From JAFGVL01 sp963662245 (GTDB lineage: Bacteria > Bacteroidota > Bacteroidia > Bacteroidales > Paludibacteraceae), in the NCBI GenBank assembly GCA_963662245.2, contig CAXXVQ010000005.1, forward strand, positions 62,001 to 126,000: a stretch of DNA of 64,000 nt, written 5' to 3'. The notes beneath the pieces are model-generated. The model saw only the letters and a list, made by a program, of their open reading frames with translations, was not told the origin of the DNA and searched no databases. The position numbers were made by a program, and so were the translations under genes. This document shows, in pieces, positions 44,701 through 54,120 of the stretch. Every line of letters begins with the position of its first letter. Within the stretch, counting starts at the first letter, position 1.

Positions 44701-47700
44701 ATATGATTCACAAGCCAAGGGGGGGGATCTGTATATTAACCTTGGGGATATATCTGAAGATATTCTTAAAGATGGAAATAAATCATTTGAGAATGGATTA
44801 CCTGTGGATGGAGATACAACCAAGACTGATACAACGGAATGGGGTCGCGTGCCAACAATTCAATCAGTGGTTAATGCATTTGATAACTCTGAGAGTGCTA
44901 GACAATATCAAGATGTCGGGTTAGATGGATTAAGAACCGAGGATGAGTTGACATTCCATACCTACAGAAATTATTTGGATAAGTATTTAGCGAAGATTGA
45001 TCCTATGTATCTTGATTCATTAAATTCAAATCTATTCTCTCCAATTAACGACCCTGCAGGTGATAACTATAGATATTTTAGAGGATCGGACGAGGATGAG
45101 GCTGAAATGAGTATTCTTGATCGTTATAAATATTATAACGGGATAGAAGGTAACTCGCCGGTGACAACTTCTACAAGTGCAAGTTACTCTACATCAGCAA
45201 CAAATTTACCAAATATTGAAGATATTAATCAAGATAATAACTTGAATGAATATGAAAAATACTTTCAATATAAAGTCTCTATCCGTCCAAAGGACTTTGT
45301 GGTTGGCCAAAACTATATTACTGATAAAGTTGATGCAACAGTAAGTTTAGAGAATGGAAATGTGGAAACTGTTTCTTGGTATCAGTTCAAAGTGCCAATA
45401 AAAGAATATGATAGTATAGTTGGAAATCGTTCGGCATCAGATTATAGTTCAATTCGTTTTATGAGAATGTATATGACTGATTTTACAGAAACAACTCATT
45501 TGCGTTTTGGTACTTTGGAATTAGTAAGAGGAGATTGGCGAAAATATAAGCAAGCTTTATACGATATTACGAGACCTCCATCATCAGAAGGGGTTTTAGA
45601 TTTATCTGTAGTTAATATTGAGGAAAATGCAGATAAAAAACCTGTTAATTATGTTTTACCTCCGGGTGTTGATAGAGAGCAAGATCCTAGTCAAAGTCAG
45701 ATTAGACAAGAGAATGAGCAGGCTTTAGTTGTAAAAGTTACTGATTTGGCACCAGCAGATGCTCGAGGCGTTTACAAAAGTGTGTCGTATGATATGCGCC
45801 AGTTTAAGAAATTCCAAATGTTTGTGCATGCAGAGAAGTTTATTGATGATGTTACAGCATTGAACAATTCTGAATTAACCGTTTTTGTGAGAATTGGTTC
45901 TGACCTTACTGAAAACTATTATGAGTATGAAATACCATTGCAATTAACTGCACCGGGGATTTATAGCCAATCTACCAGTGATGGGCGAGAAGCTGTTTGG
46001 CCAGAAGAAAATATGTTTAATTTTATTCTAAGTAACCTTTCTGAGATAAAATCTGAACGAAATAAGAAATTGCGTAAAGGAGATAATGGTGTTTCCTTGT
46101 CTACTCGTTTCCAAAGTCTTGATCCAAGTAATGATGCAAACAAAATATATGTTATTGGTAATCCAACTTTAGCTGATGTACAATCAATGATGATTGGTGT
46201 TAGAAACCAGTCTTCTAATATTAAATCAGGAGAGATATGGGTTAATGAGATGCGCCTAACTGGGTTTAATGAGGATGGTGGTTATGCTGCTGTTGTTAAT
46301 ACAACATTAAATCTGTCAGATATTGGTAGCGTCAATGTGGGTGGTCGAATTGAAACTGTTGGATTTGGTGGAATTGAGGATAATGTTTTAGAACGCCGAA
46401 TGGATGATTATACTCAGTTTAATGTTTCTACTAACTTAGAGTTAGGTCGCTTTGTTCCTGAAAAAACAAAGTTGAGAATGCCAATGTTCTATTCGTACTC
46501 AAAAGATGTGTCTAAACCTAAATATGATGCATATAATACTGATATCTTGTTAGAAACATCTTTGGAGGAGGCAGGGACTCAGGAAGAGAAAGACTCTATT
46601 CTAGACTACTCTACAACTGTTTATACCACTAAAAGTTTTAACTTAACCAATGTTAAACTTGATCTTAAGAGTAAAACACCGATGTTTTATGACCCAACTA
46701 ACTTCTCAGTAAGTTATGCTTATAGTGAATCAAACTTGCATGACCCGGATGTTGAACGAGAATTGACACAAGACTATAAGGGTTCAATAAATTACCAATA
46801 CAATTTGTCTTCAAAACCATGGGAGCCATTCAAGAAGGTTGCCGTTCTTAAAAGTCCAAATTATAGGATTATTGGAGATTTTAATGTTTACTATTTACCT
46901 GCAAGTATTGGGTATAGTACATCGTTATCTAGGCATTATGAAGAAAAGCAGTTGAGAAACTATAATAACATGGAAATTCTCTATTCTGATCCTGAAAATG
47001 CGCTACTTACAAATAGTAAAGACTTCTTATGGAACAGAAGATTTGATTTGAAATATGACTTTAGTAAAGCGTTGAAGTTTACCTATAGCTCCGTGACTAA
47101 TGCTCAAATTGAAGAGACGAAATATTCTCCGGTGAATAAAGAATTATTCCCTGATGAGTATGAGAACTGGAAAGATACAGTTTTAAGAAGTATTGGAGAT
47201 GGAGGAACTCCATATGCATTCCAACAAGTGGTTACAGGTAGTTATACTATTCCAATTAATAAAATTCCTGCATTTAATTGGATTACATCTAATGCCTTAT
47301 ATACTGGAAATTATACTTGGGATAGAGGTGCTTTGACAGAAGAAGATGAGGCTGAAGGTCGTACCACATCTAGCTTGGGGAATTCAATAACAAGTTTAGG
47401 GACATGGCAGTTTAATGGTAGATTTAATCTGGAGCAATTGTATAATAAGTCTACTTATTTAAGTGAGGTAAATCGGAAATATTCTTCAAAAAATAATTCA
47501 AGGAAAAAGAAAGAGTCAAATGCTCCTGAGAAGTATGATCAAAAGTTGAATCTTGTAAAAGGAAGAAAGCAACGCGTTATTCACAGGCTAGATGCTCCGA
47601 AAGTAAATGTAGTTGCAACTGATGAAAAAAATAACCCGGTAGATATTAAATACAATATCATCAATAATAATGCTCTTGAATTAATTCCAGAGGATAATTA

Positions 47701-49192
47701 TAAAGGATTGCAAGTTGTCATAACTGCTGCTGATGATGAGGGTGATTCAATGTGGAAGAAAATGTTAGAAGTTTCTTCCAGAGGTTTAATGATGTTCAGA
47801 AATGTTTCTTTTAATTATAATCAGAGTGATGGAATGTCAGTGGGTGGATTTATGCCTCAAAACGGGTTGTTAGGACAAGATGATTGGAATGGGACTTCTG
47901 CTCCCGGATATTTATTTGCTTTAGGATATCAAGATCCCGGATTTATTCAGAATGCAATAAATAACAGTTGGCTTTCAATGGATAGTACCATTAGTGCTAT
48001 TAGTAAGACTTATACCTCTGACCTAAAAATAAAGATGCTAGTTGAGCCATTAAATGGTTTGAAGATTGATTTAGGTGTGTCAAGAAATTATGCTACTCAG
48101 TCTGAGGTTCAGTATATGTATGATGGTATGCCTACGACTCAAACCGGTAGCTTCAGTATGAGTACAATTGCTGTTGGAACTTTGTTTAGTGGTGTTGGGA
48201 CTTCAAAAAATAATTATCGTTCAACTCCGTACGAAACATTTAAGGCAAATAGAGCTAAAGTACTAGCACAACTTAATGCCAAGTATTCTAGTGTAATATA
48301 CCCATCAGGAGGATTTATGTCCGAATCAGATGCTTCGGTTTTAGTTGGTACTGTCTTTAATGAATCAAACGGAGCATTCTCTCAAAATTCATCTGAAGTG
48401 TTGATCCCTTCATTCTTGTCAGCGTATACCGGAGTGTCTTTAGATGCCGATAATTTTGAGTTGATACCAACTATTTGGCGAATGTTGCCTAACTGGAGGA
48501 TAACCTACGATGGGCTTTCTCGTTTGCCGTATGTAAGTGATTATTTTAAGAGTGTTAACTTGACACATGTTTATAATTGTAAATATAATATTGGAGGTTA
48601 CTCAACCTATGCAGATTGGGTTGGAGTAGATGGAGATTTTGGTTTTGTTTCTGATGTTTCTACGGGGCTGCCAGTTCCATCATCTCAGTTTGAAGTTCCA
48701 GCAGTTTCTATTGTAGAGAGTTTCTCCCCATTATTGCGTATTGATATGACTATGAATAATAACATTACGATTAGTTCTGGTTATAATATTGGAAGAACTC
48801 TTAATCTAAATATTGCCAGTACGCAGTTAGTAGAGTCTTCAAATAATGAGTACACATTTGGTTTTGGATATCGAATTTCTGATTTTGATGTAATATTGAA
48901 ATTAAATAATGATAAAGAGTCAAAAGTTAAGAATGATTTGAATTTGCGCCTTGATATGTCAATTAGTGATACAAAAGCATTAATTAGGAAATTAGATGAT
49001 GATGATGCTACTCAAGCAACATCAGGAGATCATACATTTGGTATACAGACATCGGCTGAATATGTCTTTAGCTCTAAGTTGAATTTTCGGTTATATTATG
49101 ATAGACAGGTTAGTACGCCACTTATATCTTCGTCTTACCCAACCTCAAATTCTAATTTTGGGATGAGTGTTAAACTGCTTTTAACTAGATAA
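41729..49192 (+). CDS. sprA: Type IX secretion translocon protein SprA
   Basis: The protein has 2487 residues. SprA is the very large outer-membrane beta-barrel through which type IX cargo passes. Its length and the order of motifs fit. A signal peptide ends near residue 22 (VVFGTAYA). The early region reads VSLTDIKIGLGAADRIFGPGGVQVKMQGSAEL, followed by the barrel strands FDFDEKIQLNVNGKVGDKLTFNMNYNTEA, and a later VNEMRLTGFNEDGGYAAV. The C-terminus ends GMSVKLLLTR. The only start upstream of the signal peptide is TTG at 41729. The next in-frame Met is inside or after the signal, so a non-ATG start is likely. It would secrete the four cargo proteins of the 5-15 kb region. Confidence 0.96.
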   Translation: MSKFQKIFIFFTFIVVFGTAYAMVQVQPSTPNPQYSAQDDSESEDTPPDFRVNDPKTDTYDDLNKNYSMDLENPSNLTQSVEYDPVTNIYYFTTKVGDQEISTPFTMTEKEYLDYSMKQSMNNYWVDKNKEAAEQEKENKVSLTDIKIGLGAADRIFGPGGVQVKMQGSAELLFGFKFNKVQNPTLSERLRNPPPIFDFDEKIQLNVNGKVGDKLTFNMNYNTEASLDYDQSKIKLAYEGKEDDIIQSIEAGNVSLPLNSSLIRGSSALFGIKTKLKFGRLTVDAVASQQETETKTVSLKNGSQTTKFEVEATDYDENRHFFLAHYFRDNFEKSMSRLPNINSGVVINRVEVWVTNKKADYTQARNIVAFLDLGEINPNLNNTVWNPLTSLKYPFNKANDLYGNVTLVDGIRDIQKVNSVMTSYNSSVVGGEDFEKVESARRLEESEYTLNKDLGFISLRSQLNSDEVLAVAYEYTVGGKVYQVGEFSSDGIESPDCLMLKLLKGTAMSPDLSNWDLMMKNVYALGGAQVQEDDFKLDVVFRNDSSGVYVNYLSDGAIKNQALIKVLKLDRLNTRDQLRPDGNFDFIDGYTILPQSGRVIFPVLEPFGSDLREAIGNDALADQYVFEELYTKTKTQAEEETEKNKFRLKGEYKASVNSEIRLNAMNVPQGSVTVTAGGLTLNENVDYTVDYSMGVVTIINQAILESGSTIDVSLESQSLFSMQRKTLSGVHLEYQFNKDFSLGGTMMHLSEKPLTNKVTVGDEPMSNTIWGLNTSYKQETQLVTDLLDKLPIVQAKAPSSLLVNAEFAQLIPGHPDVVGASGIAYIDDFEASKTSINIQYPYAWFLASTPKCAKFTEASLSNNIEYGKNRALLAWYTIDNLFTTNSSTTPSHIKKDKDQLSNHFVRKVEEQEVFPNREPIQGQTNTLSILNLSYYPKERGPYNLDVDNINSDGSLSNPEDRWGGIMRKMDVTDFETANIEYVEFWMMDPFVYDSQAKGGDLYINLGDISEDILKDGNKSFENGLPVDGDTTKTDTTEWGRVPTIQSVVNAFDNSESARQYQDVGLDGLRTEDELTFHTYRNYLDKYLAKIDPMYLDSLNSNLFSPINDPAGDNYRYFRGSDEDEAEMSILDRYKYYNGIEGNSPVTTSTSASYSTSATNLPNIEDINQDNNLNEYEKYFQYKVSIRPKDFVVGQNYITDKVDATVSLENGNVETVSWYQFKVPIKEYDSIVGNRSASDYSSIRFMRMYMTDFTETTHLRFGTLELVRGDWRKYKQALYDITRPPSSEGVLDLSVVNIEENADKKPVNYVLPPGVDREQDPSQSQIRQENEQALVVKVTDLAPADARGVYKSVSYDMRQFKKFQMFVHAEKFIDDVTALNNSELTVFVRIGSDLTENYYEYEIPLQLTAPGIYSQSTSDGREAVWPEENMFNFILSNLSEIKSERNKKLRKGDNGVSLSTRFQSLDPSNDANKIYVIGNPTLADVQSMMIGVRNQSSNIKSGEIWVNEMRLTGFNEDGGYAAVVNTTLNLSDIGSVNVGGRIETVGFGGIEDNVLERRMDDYTQFNVSTNLELGRFVPEKTKLRMPMFYSYSKDVSKPKYDAYNTDILLETSLEEAGTQEEKDSILDYSTTVYTTKSFNLTNVKLDLKSKTPMFYDPTNFSVSYAYSESNLHDPDVERELTQDYKGSINYQYNLSSKPWEPFKKVAVLKSPNYRIIGDFNVYYLPASIGYSTSLSRHYEEKQLRNYNNMEILYSDPENALLTNSKDFLWNRRFDLKYDFSKALKFTYSSVTNAQIEETKYSPVNKELFPDEYENWKDTVLRSIGDGGTPYAFQQVVTGSYTIPINKIPAFNWITSNALYTGNYTWDRGALTEEDEAEGRTTSSLGNSITSLGTWQFNGRFNLEQLYNKSTYLSEVNRKYSSKNNSRKKKESNAPEKYDQKLNLVKGRKQRVIHRLDAPKVNVVATDEKNNPVDIKYNIINNNALELIPEDNYKGLQVVITAADDEGDSMWKKMLEVSSRGLMMFRNVSFNYNQSDGMSVGGFMPQNGLLGQDDWNGTSAPGYLFALGYQDPGFIQNAINNSWLSMDSTISAISKTYTSDLKIKMLVEPLNGLKIDLGVSRNYATQSEVQYMYDGMPTTQTGSFSMSTIAVGTLFSGVGTSKNNYRSTPYETFKANRAKVLAQLNAKYSSVIYPSGGFMSESDASVLVGTVFNESNGAFSQNSSEVLIPSFLSAYTGVSLDADNFELIPTIWRMLPNWRITYDGLSRLPYVSDYFKSVNLTHVYNCKYNIGGYSTYADWVGVDGDFGFVSDVSTGLPVPSSQFEVPAVSIVESFSPLLRIDMTMNNNITISSGYNIGRTLNLNIASTQLVESSNNEYTFGFGYRISDFDVILKLNNDKESKVKNDLNLRLDMSISDTKALIRKLDDDDATQATSGDHTFGIQTSAEYVFSSKLNFRLYYDRQVSTPLISSSYPTSNSNFGMSVKLLLTR

Positions 49193-49257
49193 AATATTTA
49201 TTTTAGTATAAATGTTTTTAATACTATTTTAACATTTTAATTCTCCTAATAATTTCG

Positions 49258-49265
49258 TATTTTTG
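49258..49265 (+). promoter_or_regulatory. TAnnTTTG promoter box of the DsbD-like gene
   Basis: TATTTTTG lies 37 bp before the ATG at 49303. An upstream TTTTA is about 18 bp away, close to the usual spacing. Confidence 0.5.
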
Positions 49266-49302
49266 TAATCATATTCCTAAATAAGAATGCCAAATATCTA
49301 TC

Positions 49303-51252
49303 ATGAAGAAAAGTTACTTCCTATTATTATTTCTATTTATACAATATTCTCTTTTAGCTCAAATTGTTGATCCCGTAAAATGGTCTTTTGAGCAATATTC
49401 TACAAGTAATGATGAAGTAGAGTTATTTTTCAAGGTTAAAATTGACCATCCTTGGCATGTATATGCTATGAATATGCCGGAAGATGGTCCGGTTTCCACT
49501 GAATTTATTTTTGATAGGATTGAAGGAGCTGAATTGATAGGATCAATAAAGCCTTCATCTAGTACAAAGTCAATCAGTAAATTTGATGAGACCTTTGGGA
49601 TGGATCTTGTTTGGTATGAGGATGATGCTGTTTTTGTTCAAAAGGTCAGAGTAACTGATAAAAAGAAGTTTTTCTTGTCCGGTAAGTTAAGATACATGTG
49701 TTGTGATGATAAAAGTTGCTTGCCACCTAAGAAAGAGATGTTTTCTTTTGGACTAGAGCATCATGTCGATACTGTTGCAGCTGTTCAACCGGTTGAATTT
49801 GAGATAGGAGAGATGAATGTTGATTCTGTGGCCGGGGAAATAGTTGCTGATTATTGGGTGCCAGTGATAGAGCAGCTAAAAGCTTTTGGGGAAGAGGATT
49901 TTAGTGCAGAGTCAATGTCTTTGTGGATTATTTTTATCACAGGTTTTGTAGGTGGTTTGTTGGCTTTGTTTACTCCTTGTGTGTGGCCAATAATACCTAT
50001 GACTGTTAGTTTCTTTTTAAAGAGAAATACTGATAAGAAGAAAGGACGAAAAGATGCATTTTTTTATGGATTTTCTATTATTGGAATCTATTTGTTTTTA
50101 GGAGTAATAATAACTCTTGTATTTGGTGCAAGTGCTTTAAATACCTTATCAACAAATGCGATATTTAACTTAGTGTTTTTTTTAATGCTAGTTGTTTTTG
50201 CAATTTCTTTCTTTGGATATTTTGAAATTACGCTGCCATCATCTTGGTCAACAGCTTTAAATAATAAGGCGGAACATACAAGTGGAGTTTTGAGTATCTT
50301 ATTGATGGCATCCACATTGGTAATTGTTTCCTTCTCTTGTACTGGTCCAATTATAGGTACTCTGTTGGTTGAGGTGTCAACATCCGGTTCTTTATTAGCT
50401 CCGGCTATTGGGATGTTAGGCTTTGCTTTGGCATTATCAATTCCATTTAGTTTGTTTGCATTATTCCCATCCTGGTTGAACTCTATGCCTCGTTCAGGAA
50501 GTTGGATGAACAGTATTAAAGTGACTCTAGCTTTTGTTGAATTAGCATTAGCATTAAAATTCCTCTCAGTAGCTGACTTAACTTCTGGTTGGGGTATTTT
50601 ATCAAGAAATTTATTTATAGCGCTTTGGGTTGTTTTTGCTGCCGGTTTAGGTTTGTATATGTTAGGGGTAATTCGTTTCCCACATGATTCAAAGAATGCT
50701 TACATTGGATGGGTAAGACGAGCTTTAGCTGTAACTAGTTTTCTCTTTGTTGCGTACTTATCATGTGGTTTCTGGGGAGCTCCATTAAAAGAAATTAGTG
50801 CATTTTTACCTCCAAAAGGTTCTTTGCAGGAATTTCATGACTTTGATGAAGGTATGAAATATGCCGCGGAAAATCATTTGCCGATATTTGTTGATTTTAC
50901 AGGTTATGGATGTGTGAACTGTAGAAAGATGGAGGCAGCAGTATTTACTGATCCTGATGTTGAAAGGTTGATGTCGCAGTTTGTACTTGTTGCATTATAT
51001 GTTGATGACAGGGACTTGTTAGAGAGCCCTGAAACAGTAATGGAGAATGGGGCGAAAATTGTTATGGAAACTAAGGGTGAGAAATGGAGCTACTTGCAAA
51101 GAATGAAATTTGGTGCAAACGCTCAACCTTATTATGTTTTGCTTGATAATGCGGGTATGCCAATTGCAAAAGCATATGCCTATGATGAAAATGTCGAACG
51201 ATTCAAAGAGCATCTTAAACTAGCTTTAGAAGTTTATCGAAATAAAAAATAG
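49303..51252 (+). CDS. DsbD-like thiol:disulfide interchange protein
   Basis: The protein has 649 residues. Signal peptide 1-19, then an N-terminal beta-sandwich domain (about 25-160) with the Cys pair region LRYMCCDDKSCLPP. The membrane domain (about 205-490) has roughly eight segments, with conserved Cys in FTPCVWPIIPMTVSFF and VSFSCTGPIIGT. The C-terminal thioredoxin domain has the CVNC redox pair at residues 537-540. It carries electrons from the cytoplasm to periplasmic thiol proteins, helping cytochrome c maturation or disulfide correction. It lies alone, with a promoter before it and a terminator after. Confidence 0.9.
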   Translation: MKKSYFLLLFLFIQYSLLAQIVDPVKWSFEQYSTSNDEVELFFKVKIDHPWHVYAMNMPEDGPVSTEFIFDRIEGAELIGSIKPSSSTKSISKFDETFGMDLVWYEDDAVFVQKVRVTDKKKFFLSGKLRYMCCDDKSCLPPKKEMFSFGLEHHVDTVAAVQPVEFEIGEMNVDSVAGEIVADYWVPVIEQLKAFGEEDFSAESMSLWIIFITGFVGGLLALFTPCVWPIIPMTVSFFLKRNTDKKKGRKDAFFYGFSIIGIYLFLGVIITLVFGASALNTLSTNAIFNLVFFLMLVVFAISFFGYFEITLPSSWSTALNNKAEHTSGVLSILLMASTLVIVSFSCTGPIIGTLLVEVSTSGSLLAPAIGMLGFALALSIPFSLFALFPSWLNSMPRSGSWMNSIKVTLAFVELALALKFLSVADLTSGWGILSRNLFIALWVVFAAGLGLYMLGVIRFPHDSKNAYIGWVRRALAVTSFLFVAYLSCGFWGAPLKEISAFLPPKGSLQEFHDFDEGMKYAAENHLPIFVDFTGYGCVNCRKMEAAVFTDPDVERLMSQFVLVALYVDDRDLLESPETVMENGAKIVMETKGEKWSYLQRMKFGANAQPYYVLLDNAGMPIAKAYAYDENVERFKEHLKLALEVYRNKK

Positions 51253-51283
51253 ACAAAACCTACATTTTAAATATGAGAATATG

Positions 51284-51314
51284 ACGCAAAACTGTCTTTA
51301 TGGCAGTTTTGCGT
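51284..51314 (+). terminator. Terminator after the DsbD-like gene
   Basis: Eleven perfect base pairs (51284-51294 and 51304-51314), extended inward by a G-U and a C-G pair, are followed by a T-rich stretch, 31 bp after the stop codon. Confidence 0.78.
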
Positions 51315-51325
51315 TCTGTTTTTTC

Positions 51326-51344
51326 TGCCATTTGACTAATGGCA
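51326..51344 (+). promoter_or_regulatory. Short hairpin upstream of grpE
   Basis: Seven-bp arms (51326-51332 and 51338-51344) with a TGACT loop lie 57 bp before grpE. It is not a CIRCE element. Its role, if any, is unknown. Confidence 0.3.
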
Positions 51345-51401
51345 ATAAAATTGTATCAATAGCAAACTGCAATATTTGTTTTAAAGTAAAATGTATTAAA
51401 T

Positions 51402-51956
51402 ATGACGAAGCATAAAAAAGACGAAAATCAAGAGCAAGAAGAGCTAAAGCAAGAGGTTCAATCTGAACAAGATGAAACTGCAAAAGTTGAAGAAAAAATA
51501 GTTGAACCTAAAGAAGAATCATTAGAAGAGAAATATAACAAATTAAATGATGCTCATTTGCGTTTAATGGCTGAGTTTGATAACTACAGAAAGCGTACAA
51601 TGAGAGAAAAAGCTGATTTGTTGAAATCTGCAGGTGAAAGTGTTCTTGTAAGTGTATTGCCTTTAGTTGATGATTTTGAAAGAGGCTTGCAAGTTACTGC
51701 TGATTCTACAGATATTTCTGCCGTGCGTGAAGGAATGGAGCTTATTTATGATAAGTTTACTGCATTCTTAAAACAACATGGTATTTCTGTAATTGAAACA
51801 GCTGAAAAGAATTTTGATACTGAATTTCATGAAGCAATTACAACTATTCCTGCTCCAACAGAAGAGCTGAAAGGAAAAGTGATTGATTGTACTAAAAAAG
51901 GATATATGCTTAACGATAAGGTTATTCGTTTTGCACAAGTTGTTGTAGGTGAGTAA
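51402..51956 (+). CDS. grpE: Nucleotide exchange factor GrpE
   Basis: The protein has 184 residues. The N-terminal 45 residues are charged and disordered (rich in Lys, Glu and Gln). A long helix follows (about 45-95, LRLMAEFDNYRKRTMREKADLL), then the four-helix and beta-wing region with DDFERGL and IYDKFTAFLKQHG. The C-terminal wing includes FDTEFHEAITTIP and VIDCTKKGYMLNDKVIRFAQVVVGE. It releases ADP from DnaK. It is 43 bp before dnaJ, so the two form a heat-shock operon. dnaK is not in the window. Confidence 0.95.
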   Translation: MTKHKKDENQEQEELKQEVQSEQDETAKVEEKIVEPKEESLEEKYNKLNDAHLRLMAEFDNYRKRTMREKADLLKSAGESVLVSVLPLVDDFERGLQVTADSTDISAVREGMELIYDKFTAFLKQHGISVIETAEKNFDTEFHEAITTIPAPTEELKGKVIDCTKKGYMLNDKVIRFAQVVVGE

Positions 51957-51999
51957 AACTTTACTGCTTCGGGTGAAGTAGTATTAATGATATAGTTAG

Positions 52000-53136
52000 A
52001 TGTCAAAAAGAGATTATTATGAGGTGCTTGGCGTAAGCAAAGGTGCCTCTGCTGATGAAATAAAGAAAGCATATCGTAAAAAAGCGATTCAATTTCACCC
52101 AGACAAAAATCCTGATAATAAGGAGGCTGAGGAGAATTTTAAAGAAGCAGCTGAAGCTTACGAAGTGTTAAGCGATGCTCAGAAGCGTCAACGATATGAT
52201 CAATTTGGTCATGCCGGAATGGGTGGCGGAGGTGGTTCTCAATGGAGTGGAAATATGGATGATATTTTCTCTCATTTCGGGGATATCTTTGGTGGTCATT
52301 TTGGTGGCTTTGGTGGTTTTGGCGGAAGTAGCCGTGGAGGGCAACGGGTAAATAGAGGATCTGATCTTCGAGTTAAGGTTAGATTAACTTTGAAAGATAT
52401 TTCAACAGGAGTTGAGAAAAAGATAAAAGTTAAGAAATATGTTTCTTGTTCACATTGTAATGGTACTGGAGCAGAAAATCCTTCGGATGTTGAAACATGT
52501 TCTACTTGCCACGGTACTGGTCGTGTAACTCGTGTTCAACAAACTATTCTTGGGGCAATGCAGACTCAAAGTGTTTGTCCTACTTGTGGTGGTGATGGAA
52601 AGACTATTACAAAAAAATGTTCTCATTGTAATGGCGAAGGAATTGTTCGTGAAGAAGAGGTGATTTCAATTAATATTCCTGCCGGTGTAATGGAAGGAAT
52701 GCAATTATCTGTAAGTGGAAAAGGTAATGCAGCTCGTCGAGGTGGTGTGAATGGTGATTTGTTAGTAGTTATAGAAGAAGAACCACATGAAGAGCTAATT
52801 CGTGATGAGAATGATTTAATTTATAGCCTTCTATTAGATGTTCCTACGGCAATTCTTGGTGGTTCAATTGAGGTGCCAACAATTGAAGGAAAAGTGAAGG
52901 TGAAAATTGAGCCTGGAACTCAACCTGGAAAAGTGCTTCGTTTGAGAGGTAAAGGTTTGCCTAGTGTGAATCGATATGGAACAGGAGATTTATTGGTGAA
53001 TATTGGAATTTATATTCCTCAGACTCTAGGTAAAGATGAGAAGAAACTTGTTGAGAAATTGCAAGAATCGGAGAATGTTAAGCCTAATGCTTCAGCTACG
53101 AAAGACTTCTTTAGAAAGTTTAAAAATATGTTTTAG
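52000..53136 (+). CDS. dnaJ: Molecular chaperone DnaJ
   Basis: The protein has 378 residues. The J domain (1-70) contains the HPD motif in QFHPDKNPDN. A Gly/Phe-rich linker (about 73-115, GGHFGGFGGFGGSS) follows. The zinc domain has four CxxCxGxG repeats: CSHCNGTG, CSTCHGTG, CPTCGGDG and CSHCNGEG. The C-terminal substrate-binding domains end with the dimerisation region. It delivers unfolded proteins to DnaK and stimulates its ATPase. It follows grpE and is closed by the hairpin at 53138-53170. Confidence 0.96.
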   Translation: MSKRDYYEVLGVSKGASADEIKKAYRKKAIQFHPDKNPDNKEAEENFKEAAEAYEVLSDAQKRQRYDQFGHAGMGGGGGSQWSGNMDDIFSHFGDIFGGHFGGFGGFGGSSRGGQRVNRGSDLRVKVRLTLKDISTGVEKKIKVKKYVSCSHCNGTGAENPSDVETCSTCHGTGRVTRVQQTILGAMQTQSVCPTCGGDGKTITKKCSHCNGEGIVREEEVISINIPAGVMEGMQLSVSGKGNAARRGGVNGDLLVVIEEEPHEELIRDENDLIYSLLLDVPTAILGGSIEVPTIEGKVKVKIEPGTQPGKVLRLRGKGLPSVNRYGTGDLLVNIGIYIPQTLGKDEKKLVEKLQESENVKPNASATKDFFRKFKNMF

Positions 53137-53137
53137 G

Positions 53138-53170
53138 AATAAAGCTCATTGAAAAACAATGAGCTTTATT
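53138..53170 (+). terminator. Terminator after grpE-dnaJ
   Basis: Perfect 14-bp arms (53138-53151 and 53157-53170) with an AAAAA loop, followed by a T run, begin two bases after the dnaJ stop codon. Confidence 0.88.
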
Positions 53171-53233
53171 TTTTGTAAAAACAATGTTATATTAAAAATT
53201 AATCTCATCTTTGTTATAATTGAAATTAAGTAT

Positions 53234-54064
53234 ATGGTTGAAATAGGAAGGTTTAATGATTTGACCCTTCTGCGATTTGCTGATAAAGGAGCAATCTTGG
53301 ATGGAGAAGAGGATGGGGAGATACTGCTGCCCAAGCAGTATATTAGAGATTGGATGAAGATAGGTGAAAAGGTGCATGTTTTTGTGTATCCGGACACTAA
53401 AGATCAGCTAGTTGGAACTAGAGAAAAACCTTATGCTAAGGTTGGCGACTTTGTTTTTTTACAAGTCGAGTTAGTCAATGATGCTGGTGCATACATGGAT
53501 TGGGGTGTTGCTCGTAGACTATTTGTTCCTATCAGAGAGCAAAAGGCAAGGATGGTTGAAGATGGAACTTATTTAGTTCAAGTTAAATATAACCCTACGA
53601 CAAAACGCTTGTATGGTTCAGCTAAATACGATAAGTATATTGATAAAACCAAACCTCCATATAATGTAGGAGATGAAGTTGAAATTATGATTGCATCTAA
53701 GACTGATTTAGGGTTTAAGGCAATAATCAACAATCAATATATTGGAATGCTTTATGCAAATGAGCTTATGGATACGATGGAAATTGGCCAAGTTTGTGCA
53801 TCATATATTAAGCGAGTTCGAGATGATTTTAAAATAGATCTAAGTCTAAATAAAATCGGTTATGCAAAAGTTGAAGATTTTTCTGATGAGTTATATATAA
53901 GATTGGAAGAAAGGGGAGGGTATATTGCTTTGAATGACCGTAGTTCTGCTGAATCAATTTTTGATATGTTTGGAGTAAGTAAGAAAACATTTAAGAAAGC
54001 AATCGGAGATTTGTATAGAAAGCGAAAACTTGAAATACTTGAAGATGGTATTAGATTAGTGTAA
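53234..54064 (+). CDS. S1-domain RNA-binding protein of the CvfB/YitL family
   Basis: The protein has 276 residues from the ATG at 53234 (MVEIGRFNDLTLLRF). A longer frame opens at 53159 but overlaps the dnaJ terminator. It contains three OB/S1-like domains (about 1-65, 66-135 and 140-205) and a C-terminal winged helix (about 215-276, SAESIFDMFGVSKKTFKKAIGDLYRKRKLEI). This is the layout of CvfB, an RNA-binding protein linked to virulence in Staphylococcus. The function in this phylum is undefined. It is a single gene closed by the bidirectional terminator at 54082-54115. Confidence 0.88.
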   Translation: MVEIGRFNDLTLLRFADKGAILDGEEDGEILLPKQYIRDWMKIGEKVHVFVYPDTKDQLVGTREKPYAKVGDFVFLQVELVNDAGAYMDWGVARRLFVPIREQKARMVEDGTYLVQVKYNPTTKRLYGSAKYDKYIDKTKPPYNVGDEVEIMIASKTDLGFKAIINNQYIGMLYANELMDTMEIGQVCASYIKRVRDDFKIDLSLNKIGYAKVEDFSDELYIRLEERGGYIALNDRSSAESIFDMFGVSKKTFKKAIGDLYRKRKLEILEDGIRLV

Positions 54065-54081
54065 GCAATAAAGACTAAATA

Positions 54082-54115
54082 AAAAGCCGTTAAGCTAATT
54101 TGCTTAACGGCTTTT
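54082..54115. terminator. Bidirectional terminator between the CvfB-like gene and transaldolase
   Basis: Fourteen-bp perfect arms (54082-54095 and 54102-54115) with a 6-nt loop and A and T flanks lie between convergent stop codons. Confidence 0.87.
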
Positions 54116-54120
54116 GTCTT

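Noticed and set aside
51326..51344. CIRCE heat-shock operator before grpE-dnaJ
   Set aside because: The hairpin has 7-bp arms of unrelated sequence, whereas CIRCE has 9-bp arms TTAGCACTC and GAGTGCTAA.
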